This document shows positions 1 to 5,832 of a stretch of DNA of 5,903 bases, one piece after another. Below the pieces are notes generated by a model. That model was not told where the DNA came from, made no database searches, and saw only the letters and a program-made list of their open reading frames with translations. The position numbers were made by a program, and so were the translations under genes. How positions within the stretch are numbered: position 1 is the stretch's first letter; each line of letters opens with the position of its first letter. Source of the DNA: Dehalococcoidia bacterium (GTDB taxonomy: Bacteria; Chloroflexota; Dehalococcoidia; UBA2979); contig JALOAM010000180.1 in NCBI GenBank assembly GCA_023228765.1, positions 1 through 5,903 of the forward strand, read 5' to 3'.

Positions 1-1089
1 GATGGCGCGGCCCGCCTCGGGCACCTCGATGTCGAGGAAGAACTCGCGATGCCGGAGCTGGTCGTTCTCGAACAGGTCGTGGACGGTGGAGACCGGGCAG
101 ACCATCAGTCCTCGGCGCTGGCCCTGCTCGTACAGCGTCATCTTCGGATAGCGCTTGAAGAACGCAGCGATCTCGGCGTTCAGCGCGTCGACGCGCTCCT
201 TCGGCGGCGCGTTGCGCCCGACGACCGGAAGGCGGCTCCACTCCTCGCCGTCCCACGAGGGCGCGGCGCCCTCCTCCGTCATCCACTGGTGGAGGAGGGG
301 CATCTCCCCGGGACGCCGCCCCCAGGCGGCGTAGCCGTCGCTCGCCTCCCACACGAGGCGGGTGCCGCCGGCCTCGGTCGTCGCGCGTCCGCCCCCGGCA
401 CGCCGGAAGACGAGTCCGTCCATCACCCACGTCTGGTGCGCGTTGCCGAGTGTGTTCGCGACGGCCTCCTGCATCGACGTGTCGACGCGCTGACCTCCCG
501 CGCCGAGCTGGGTCGCCCGGAGGGCGATCAACGTGCCCAACATCGCCTGGAGGGCGCCCTGCGCCGCACCCTGCTCCACGGCGACGCGGAGCGGCGCTCG
601 GTCGGGGTCGCCGCAGAGACTCAGGAGCCCGCCCGCCGCCAGCGCGACGAGGTCCCCACCCAGCCAGTCCGCCCGCGGCCCGTCCAGCCCAAACGGGGTG
701 ATCGAGGTGTAGACGAGCGCCGGCCAGCGCTCGTGCATCGCCTCCCACGTCAGCCCCAGCCGCTCGAGGTCCTCGCGCGCTCCGGACTCGAACAGCACGT
801 CCGCGCTGCCGAGCAGTCGCTCGAGGTCACGCCGCCCATCGGCCGTGTCGAGGTCGAGGACGACGCTGTGCTTGCCGGCGGCGAAGTGCGCCCAGTAGAG
901 GCTGACGGCCTCGCCTGACTCCGTCCGCAGCACCGGCTCCACCCGCCGCAGCCGGTCGCCCTCGGACGGTTCGACTCGGACGACGTCCGCGCCGAGCCCC
1001 GCGAGGATGCGCGTCGCGAGGATCCCGTACTCGTCGGTCAGGTCGACGATCCGGAGGCCATCGAGGGGGAGCGGAGCAGGCTCGGGCAC
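1..1089 (-). CDS. Class III (CaiB/BaiF family) CoA-transferase, C-terminus cut by window edge
   Basis: Family members move CoA between a CoA thioester and a free carboxylic acid in the cytoplasm. The 363 visible residues begin at a GTG with a GGAGGA six bases upstream and run off the left edge; the family is usually about 380-400 residues, so little is missing. Family marks in order: LDGLRIVDLT at 9-18, GLGADVVRVEPSEGDRLR at 31-48, VVLDLDTADGR at 76-86, YTSITPFGLDGPRADW at 127-142, and GQRVDTSMQEAVANTLGN at 199-216. The usual catalytic Asp, which sits about 16 residues before the GxLxAL-type helix, appears to be Ala175 (VAVEQGAAQGAL, 169-180), with Glu172 nearby. I recall related CoA-transferases with a similar Gln-Ala pattern here, so this may be a divergent subfamily rather than a dead enzyme. 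The substrate cannot be told. The upstream MFS gene lies 202 bases away, so co-transcription is possible but unproven. Confidence 0.9.
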   Translation of the reverse strand, partial: MPEPAPLPLDGLRIVDLTDEYGILATRILAGLGADVVRVEPSEGDRLRRVEPVLRTESGEAVSLYWAHFAAGKHSVVLDLDTADGRRDLERLLGSADVLFESGAREDLERLGLTWEAMHERWPALVYTSITPFGLDGPRADWLGGDLVALAAGGLLSLCGDPDRAPLRVAVEQGAAQGALQAMLGTLIALRATQLGAGGQRVDTSMQEAVANTLGNAHQTWVMDGLVFRRAGGGRATTEAGGTRLVWEASDGYAAWGRRPGEMPLLHQWMTEEGAAPSWDGEEWSRLPVVGRNAPPKERVDALNAEIAAFFKRYPKMTLYEQGQRRGLMVCPVSTVHDLFENDQLRHREFFLDIEVPEAGRAI

Positions 1090-1094
1090 GTCAG

Positions 1095-1100
1095 TCCTCC
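1095..1100 (-). promoter_or_regulatory. Ribosome binding site of the CoA-transferase gene
   Basis: The minus strand reads GGAGGA, then five bases, then GTG (1087-1089). This strong Shine-Dalgarno match decides the GTG start, and the next residues (PEPAPLPLDGLRIVDLT) match the usual family N-terminus. Confidence 0.75.
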
Positions 1101-1207
1101 GGGGTGGGAGATGGGAGCCAGCATCCTAGCGCCTGGAAGACGACGATCCGAGGGACTGCGGCGATCTTGCAGGACGAGGCCGCGGCGGACTGGCGATCCT
1201 CAGACGG

Positions 1208-1274
1208 CCCTCACCCCAGCCCTCTCCCGGAACCGGGGGAGGGGGTCGGAGTTGGGAAGGTCGGAGGTGGGAGA
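1208..1274. repeat. GC-rich palindrome followed by purine-rich tandem repeat in the gap between MFS and CoA-transferase genes
   Basis: The gap 1090-1291 holds no gene. In it, 1220-1230 (CCCTCTCCCGG) and 1233-1243 (CCGGGGGAGGG) form an 11-bp inverted repeat with one imperfect pair and a two-base AA loop. The palindrome is preceded by CCCTCACCCCAG. Directly after it, two 15-base units, 1245-1259 and 1260-1274, match at 12 of 15 positions (consensus GTCGGAGKTGGGARR). From memory, CCCTCACCCC-type palindromes of this kind are dispersed intergenic repeats in many high-GC bacteria. It could also act as a transcript-end hairpin for the MFS gene, though no clear T run follows on the minus strand. Confidence 0.6.
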
Positions 1275-1291
1275 GAGTGTGGAGCCGTCCG

Positions 1292-2695
1292 CTACTGGAG
1301 GCGACGCACCGTTGGCACGAACGCGGCGTAGAGGCCTGCGGTGATGATGAGCAGCACGCCGAGGCTGCCGATGGCCACGCGGATGCCGACGAACTCCGCG
1401 GCGACGCCGACGAAGAACGTGGTGAACTGCATCATCGCCATCTGCGTCATGAAGACGGCCATCACGCGGCCTCGGTAAGCGTTCTCGACGTAGGAGTGCA
1501 GCAGGCCCTGGCTCAGTCCCATGCGGAACGAGGAGCCGAGGCCGAAGACCACCATTGCCGCACACGCGAGGATGAACGAGTCCATCAAGGCGAACAAGAT
1601 GATCCCGACGCCGAGCACGGCACCGCCGCCGAGGAGCATCCAGCCACGGTTCTTGTCCTGGATCGACGCCAGCCAGAGGGCGCCCCCGAGGGCGCCGATG
1701 GCGCTCACGCTGAGGAAGAGGCCAGCGATGCCCACGCCCCCCTCGGCGCTGTCGGCGAAGTATTCGGCGGCGTAGCCGGGGAGGAGGAACTGGAGCGGCA
1801 TGCCGAAGGCGGAACTGATGAAGGCGAACGACAGGATGATGAACATCTTGTGGTCGCGCCAGATGTAGGTGATGCCGCCCGCGATGTCCGCAAACGCGCT
1901 CTTGCCCACTTCGCGGAGAGACTGGCCCTCCTCGCCGGGCGCGCTGGCCGGGCGCCAGGTGAGCTGGCTCATGCAGATGATGGCGATGACGTACAGGACG
2001 CTCATCGCCGTGAAGCCCCAGCCGAAGCCCCAGACCGCGACGATCGCGCCGCCGAGGGCAGGCGCGAACAGGCGCATGGTGTTCATCCCGGCCATGTTCA
2101 GCGCGACCGCGTTCATCAGGCGGTCGTGCCCCACTACGTCCGGAAGCATCGCCTGCCGTGAGGGCATCATCAGGGCCATGGTGATGCCCTGTGCCGCCGC
2201 GCTGATCAGCAGGATCTCCATGGTCATGACGCCGAGGAACTCGCACGCGGCGAGGATCATCGCGTTCACCAGGCTCGCCGCCTGGCCGAGCTGCATCACG
2301 GTCTTCTTCGGCTTCCGGTCCGCGATCACGCCGCCGAACACGGAGATGAAGAGCTGGGGCAGTGCGCCAGCGAGCCCGACGAGGCCTAGCGCCGCGTAGG
2401 AGTTCGTGAGGGCGTACGCCAGCGCCCCGCGGATCACGAGCTGCATGTTCATGGAGGCCATGTGGCCCAGCATCGATGCGTAGAACCAGCGGAACTCGCG
2501 GTCGTAGAAGGAGTCGAAGGTGCGCGGGAGCTTGATCCGGTGGCGGACGGTCGGTGCGGCTTCGGCGGTGGGGGCGTCAAGCGTGTCCAGCTCGGCGGCG
2601 GGCGCGCTCTCGAGTGCGGCGTCGCGGGGCGCGTCGCCGCGTTCGGTGGGGGTGGCAACGGCCGAGTCGCCTCGGCGGAACTGTAGACGTGCCAA
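1292..2695 (-). CDS. MFS transporter, EntS/MFS_3-like exporter
   Basis: A 467-residue integral membrane protein of the major facilitator superfamily, most likely a proton-driven efflux carrier in the inner membrane. About 12 hydrophobic helices lie between residues 70 and 460, with a charged central loop near 246-265 (RPASAPGEEGQ) between the two six-helix halves. The loop 2-3 signature GGVIADRKPKKTVM is at 121-134. PSRQAMLPDVVGHDRLMNA (178-196) and YRGRVMAVFM (407-416) are typical of the EntS/MFS_3 branch. The start is TTG at 2695, with AGAGGGG eight bases upstream; I found no ATG or GTG between it and the first helix or back to the preceding in-frame stop. The N-terminus carries an unusual Ala/Pro/Glu-rich cytoplasmic tail of about 55 residues. 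The cargo is unknown; the neighbours do not reveal it. Family call is firm, substrate is not. Confidence 0.93.
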   Translation of the reverse strand: MARLQFRRGDSAVATPTERGDAPRDAALESAPAAELDTLDAPTAEAAPTVRHRIKLPRTFDSFYDREFRWFYASMLGHMASMNMQLVIRGALAYALTNSYAALGLVGLAGALPQLFISVFGGVIADRKPKKTVMQLGQAASLVNAMILAACEFLGVMTMEILLISAAAQGITMALMMPSRQAMLPDVVGHDRLMNAVALNMAGMNTMRLFAPALGGAIVAVWGFGWGFTAMSVLYVIAIICMSQLTWRPASAPGEEGQSLREVGKSAFADIAGGITYIWRDHKMFIILSFAFISSAFGMPLQFLLPGYAAEYFADSAEGGVGIAGLFLSVSAIGALGGALWLASIQDKNRGWMLLGGGAVLGVGIILFALMDSFILACAAMVVFGLGSSFRMGLSQGLLHSYVENAYRGRVMAVFMTQMAMMQFTTFFVGVAAEFVGIRVAIGSLGVLLIITAGLYAAFVPTVRRLQ

Positions 2696-2703
2696 GCGCG
2701 ATG

Positions 2704-2710
2704 CCCCTCT
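2704..2710 (-). promoter_or_regulatory. Probable ribosome binding site of the MFS gene (supports a TTG start)
   Basis: AGAGGGG on the minus strand is separated by eight bases from the TTG at 2693-2695. This is the only site that supports a start ahead of the first membrane helix. Confidence 0.5.
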
Positions 2711-2743
2711 GCTGCGCTCAGGGAAGGCGTCGATGGGCCATCT

Positions 2744-2765
2744 CTGCCCTTAACGTGCAGGGCAG
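2744..2765. other. Perfect 7-bp hairpin between the sortase and MFS genes
   Basis: CTGCCCT (2744-2750) pairs exactly with AGGGCAG (2759-2765) around an eight-base loop. It lies about 80 bases after the sortase stop and about 50 bases before the MFS start. No T run follows in the transcribed direction, so a classical intrinsic terminator is not shown; it may be a leader structure, a weak terminator or chance. Confidence 0.35.
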
Positions 2766-2847
2766 GGTGTCATCTCACCCGCAGGAACGCAAGGCGCGAG
2801 TCCGGATGCGCGGTGGAGGTGAGCGCAAGGACCGGTGCGCCGCCCGG

Positions 2848-3714
2848 TTAGTCCCCGGCGGTCTCCGCGGTGATCGCCTGCTCCGTGCTGCCCGAGGCCG
2901 GGAGGTCCTCCGGCCCGCCGAAGCCGACCCACTTTGCGACGAGCACGTCCCGCGCGAGGTAGTCACCGTAGCCGCGCTCGTCGTAGATGATGTCGCCGCC
3001 ACAGGTGTAGAGCGTCATCCACTGCTCGGCCTCGGGCCGGTCGCTCGGCCACAGGACCTCGCCCATCGGCATCTCCTGGAGGGGATACCGGGTCATGCGC
3101 GCGACCTGGTAGTGGCGGATCTCACCGTCCGCCATCTCCAGGTAGATGTCGTCGCCGATGTGGGCCTTGTGCACGTTGTAGAAGGGGCCCTGCATGTGGT
3201 TCCACGTCTCGTGCGCGGAGAACACCAGGTTGCCCTCCTTGTCCGGGACGCCGAACTTGTGCGATCGGTCGGGCGGGTACCAGCCGACGGCGTAGGAGCC
3301 GTCCAGCGGCGTGTCCATGACGCCGTCCGTCACCCCCACCGTCTCGATCACGTGGTTGAGCCCCAGGGCGGGCGAGAACATCCGCACGATGCCCCCGTCG
3401 TTCGGCTCCGGGTTCCGGACCAGCTGCGGCGGCGGCGGGAGGTTCACCGAGGTCGCGTTCACGAGGCCGGGCGACGCCACGTCCCCGGGCGCGATCTCCT
3501 CCGCGGGGATCGGCCACTCGGGCTCGGGGGTGGGCGTCGGCGAGGGCGTGGAGGTGGCGCTGGGGGTCGGCGTGCCGGTCTCGACCACGATCTCCGGGTC
3601 GCCGCCACCGCAGGCGACCAGCGCCCCGCCGAGGACCGCGAGCGCCGTCAGCGAGAGCAGGCGAGCGCGCACGCTCCGCATGCCGGTGAAGCCGCGCTGG
3701 TACATCACGTGCAT
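2848..3714 (-). CDS. Sortase-family transpeptidase with lipoprotein signal peptide
   Basis: Predicted cell-surface cysteine transpeptidase, 288 residues from the ATG at 3714. Residues 12-35 form a lipoprotein signal (MRSVRARL, hydrophobic core, then LVAC with Cys35 as the expected lipidated residue). A Thr/Pro linker (45-67) follows, then the sortase barrel (about 99-264). Family landmarks are VGWYPPD (143-149), His168 in FSAHETW, Cys238 in TLYTCGGD and Arg255 in YLARDVLVAKW, so the His/Cys/Arg triad is complete. The VGWY and TCGG patterns are closest to class E/F-like sortases; the class is uncertain. The reading frame extends upstream to a TTG at 3747, and ATGs at 3705 and 3681 would also keep the signal peptide; none has a strong ribosome binding site. 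Most sortases are held by a transmembrane helix, so a lipid anchor is a notable variation. No protein with an LPxTG-like sorting tail is visible in the window. Confidence 0.9.
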   Translation of the reverse strand: MHVMYQRGFTGMRSVRARLLSLTALAVLGGALVACGGGDPEIVVETGTPTPSATSTPSPTPTPEPEWPIPAEEIAPGDVASPGLVNATSVNLPPPPQLVRNPEPNDGGIVRMFSPALGLNHVIETVGVTDGVMDTPLDGSYAVGWYPPDRSHKFGVPDKEGNLVFSAHETWNHMQGPFYNVHKAHIGDDIYLEMADGEIRHYQVARMTRYPLQEMPMGEVLWPSDRPEAEQWMTLYTCGGDIIYDERGYGDYLARDVLVAKWVGFGGPEDLPASGSTEQAITAETAGD

Positions 3715-3784
3715 ATCCCGAGCACCCCGCCCTGACGTGGCCGACAACCACAGACGCGAATCGTCCCTGATGAGCCGTTCACAC

Positions 3785-3815
3785 GCTACCCCTCGCCGGG
3801 AGCCACTCTGACAAT
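3785..3815 (-). promoter_or_regulatory. Weak candidate promoter upstream of the sortase gene
   Basis: On the minus strand TTGTCA (3810-3815) fits a -35 box. GGGTAG (3786-3791, 18-base spacing) or GGTAGC (3785-3790, 19-base spacing) is a poor -10 candidate. The site lies in the only AT-richer stretch of the region and about 70 bases before the first ATG. Support is by position and the -35 match only. Confidence 0.25.
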
Positions 3816-3823
3816 TTCTCGCC

Positions 3824-3844
3824 CGAATCCACCCGTTCGAATCC
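3824..3844. repeat. Short direct repeat in the AT-richer gap upstream of the sortase gene
   Basis: CGAATCC occurs at 3824-3830 and again at 3838-3844, a 14-base period, just upstream of the candidate -35 box. Next to it (3847-3862) is an AT-rich patch, AGATTTCGATTTGAGA. This could be a regulator site or simply noncoding drift; the rest of 3748-3891 shows no gene. Confidence 0.3.
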
Positions 3845-3891
3845 AGCAGATTTCGATTTGAGATAGGCCGCCGCGCGTCGCCCCGATCGCC

Positions 3892-5802
3892 CTACTCCAT
3901 GGGGCCGGTCCCGCTGTTCGACCCTCGATAGGTGCGGAGTACCGGCTGGTTCACGCCGTCGCTGACCTCGACGCGCACGGTGAATGAATGGTCGCCCGCG
4001 TCATGGTGGCAGCTGTCCGGTGGTTCGTTCGCATGGCTCCACGTGGCGACCGAGGAGTCCCCCGGTTCGCTGGAGGATGGCGACTTCGTCCCGCACTCCT
4101 CGCCCGGGTCAGCTTCGAGGAACCACCGGTACGTGAGCGTCAGCCCGTCCGGACTGCTTGCCTCGACGCGGTAGGTCGTCACGGGCACCACGAGCTCCGC
4201 GACGATCGGCCCGACTACGGGCGGCGCAACGGAGACGGCCGATGTCGGCGTCTCCGTGAGGACGACCGTTGGCGTCGAGGTCACATCGACCGCAGTCGTC
4301 GGTGTCGGCGTCGCGGTGGGTTCGGGGTCGCCTCCGCCGCCGATGAACAAGAAGCCACCTCCGCCCAGCGCGAGCGCGACGACGGGGACGAGCAGCCACG
4401 TCCACGGGAACCCTCGACGGGCCGGCAGGGCCGGCAGGGCCGATGGCGGCGGAGGCGGAGGGGGCTGGACGCGCGGAGGCGGTGGGAGTGGCGCCTCGAT
4501 CTTCCCGGGCCGCGTGGTCGAGACGACCCCCGGGCCGACGCCCATGCGATCGCGAGGCAGGAGGGCATCCCCGACGCTGATGCTGCCGAAGACGCCGATC
4601 TCGCCGGTCTGCGCGTAGGTCTCCAGCACCCGCGTGGGTGATGCCTCGTGCGTCGCGTCGGCGAGCACGTCGTCCAGCTCGCCTGCCTCGAACCGTTCGA
4701 GGAACGCCGCCAGGTGGGGGTAGGGGACATTGAGGATTGCTGCGTGGTCGCCGTGGGTGATCGCGAATGCGACATAATCCCAGGTGCTGCTCGCGGGCTC
4801 GATCCGCAGATCGGCGCGTCGTTGCTCCAGCCGCCCGAAGAGGTTCGAGGGGGGCGTTACAACCGGTCCGCCTCGATGCCAGTCCGCGTCTTCGCAGGGG
4901 AGGGGCGTCTCGCCTCGCACGAGGCGGTCGACCGCCGCGATCTCCTCGATGCTGGCGAGGGCGCCGAGGGCATCCCGGGCGACGGCCCAGCAGGATTCGA
5001 GCTGAGCCTGCGCGGTCGTCGTGCCACCGGAGCGGACGTTGAGGACTGCCGCGCGGCCATCGGCGTACAGGTCTGGCCCGAAGGCGGTGCGGTCCACGTA
5101 CCAGCCGAAGCGGCGTCGCGCCGGCTCCACCGCCACCTCGATGGCGGGCGGGAGAGCGCGCGCCTCCTCCAGCGCGATGACCGCACCGGCGAGGAAGGTC
5201 GCGGCGGCCTGCAGTCGCTCGCCGGCGATGAACTCGCCCCCGAGCTCGAACCGGTACGGCCGAGGGCGCACGAGGACGCCCGGCGAGTCGGCACGGTCCA
5301 TCATCAGCATGAGCGCCGGGGCAAAGGTCTGCGCGAACCAGAGGCAGAGCTGATCCGCCCGCGACGTATGCGTCTCCACGCTCACGTGGGTCGAGCCCGG
5401 GAAGAGATGGAGCCCCGCGGGGAGGTGAGCGTCGAGCACTTGCCGACCCCACGCGCCCCACGTAGCGAGGGCGCTCGACGCGCCGGGGGCGAGCACCTCG
5501 GGCGGGCACGCCGTCTCCGCGACGAGCCCGTCCGCCATTACGGCGAGGCCGGACGGGGTGAGGATGGCGTCCACGTTCGTCGGATGGAGGACGCGCCCCG
5601 CGAAGCCGAGACGGTGGACGAGCGTCCGGAAGTCGACCTGCCGGCCTGCCCGGACGCTGTCGCCCTGGAACACCGCGTACTCGTGCTCGACGCCAAGGCG
5701 GCGCGGACGCGTCGTGGGTGGCCCGCTCGCGGGCGCACCGGCACCCATCAGCGCCAGAAGGCGCTGCTCTGCGGTGGGTGAGGCGTCAGCCCGGAGGACC
5801 AC
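3892..5802 (-). CDS. Membrane-anchored GCS2/YbdK-like carboxylate-amine ligase domain fused to an extracellular PKD/Ig-like domain
   Basis: A 636-residue protein that I cannot match to a named gene. Residues about 35-430 look like a glutamine-synthetase-fold ligase, the type that uses ATP to join a carboxylate to an amine. RLGVEHEYAVF (35-45) resembles the GxExE metal strand; ADGLVAETACPPE (90-102) the second Glu strand; GSTHVSVE (136-143) the HVHV strand; DRADSPGVLVRPRPYRFE (169-186) the ALSAxSP...R segment; and AAVLNVRSGGTT (251-262) the EVR strand, with Asn255 where YbdK has Glu. Then come polyproline (438-453), Arg462/Arg463, one membrane helix (about 465-488), a Thr/Pro linker (492-521) and a PKD/Ig-like domain (about 525-626) with LTLTYRWFLE, HSFTVRVEVSDG and Cys570/Cys598, a possible disulfide. 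The arginines place the ligase inside and the C-terminus outside. No signal peptide is seen. Start GTG 5802 lacks a clear ribosome site; ATG 5748 is possible. PafA/Dop-like ligases are the main alternative for the N-terminal half. Confidence 0.7.
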   Translation of the reverse strand: MVLRADASPTAEQRLLALMGAGAPASGPPTTRPRRLGVEHEYAVFQGDSVRAGRQVDFRTLVHRLGFAGRVLHPTNVDAILTPSGLAVMADGLVAETACPPEVLAPGASSALATWGAWGRQVLDAHLPAGLHLFPGSTHVSVETHTSRADQLCLWFAQTFAPALMLMMDRADSPGVLVRPRPYRFELGGEFIAGERLQAAATFLAGAVIALEEARALPPAIEVAVEPARRRFGWYVDRTAFGPDLYADGRAAVLNVRSGGTTTAQAQLESCWAVARDALGALASIEEIAAVDRLVRGETPLPCEDADWHRGGPVVTPPSNLFGRLEQRRADLRIEPASSTWDYVAFAITHGDHAAILNVPYPHLAAFLERFEAGELDDVLADATHEASPTRVLETYAQTGEIGVFGSISVGDALLPRDRMGVGPGVVSTTRPGKIEAPLPPPPRVQPPPPPPPSALPALPARRGFPWTWLLVPVVALALGGGGFLFIGGGGDPEPTATPTPTTAVDVTSTPTVVLTETPTSAVSVAPPVVGPIVAELVVPVTTYRVEASSPDGLTLTYRWFLEADPGEECGTKSPSSSEPGDSSVATWSHANEPPDSCHHDAGDHSFTVRVEVSDGVNQPVLRTYRGSNSGTGPME

Positions 5803-5832
5803 GGCGAGGCTTGGTGTCAGCTCAGAGGTGGG

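Noticed and set aside
49..918. 289-codon open frame on the plus strand
   Set aside because: It lies opposite the CoA-transferase gene, is Arg/Gly/Pro-rich as expected for a mirror frame in GC-rich DNA, and has no recognisable domain.
2554..3735. 393-codon open frame on the plus strand
   Set aside because: It overlaps the sortase gene and the 5' part of the MFS gene on the other strand; its composition (Arg, His, Val, Gly) is that of an antisense shadow.
3830..3850. GTTCGAATCC, which looks like a tRNA T-loop
   Set aside because: The flanking bases do not form the T-stem (CACCC against CAGCA) and no acceptor stem or anticodon arm is present, so there is no tRNA gene and no good case for an attachment site.
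4422..4445. Short GGCAGGGCC tandem repeat
   Set aside because: It encodes the Ala-Leu-Pro repeat in the proline-rich linker of the ligase-like protein and needs no separate explanation.
4109..5509. 466-codon minus-strand frame inside the ligase-like gene
   Set aside because: Out-of-frame, very Arg/Pro-rich translation with no motif; the 636-residue frame contains recognisable conserved strands, a membrane helix and a PKD-like domain.
4648..5781. 377-codon plus-strand open frame
   Set aside because: Antisense to the ligase-like gene, Arg/Glu-rich, no motifs or ribosome binding site of note.
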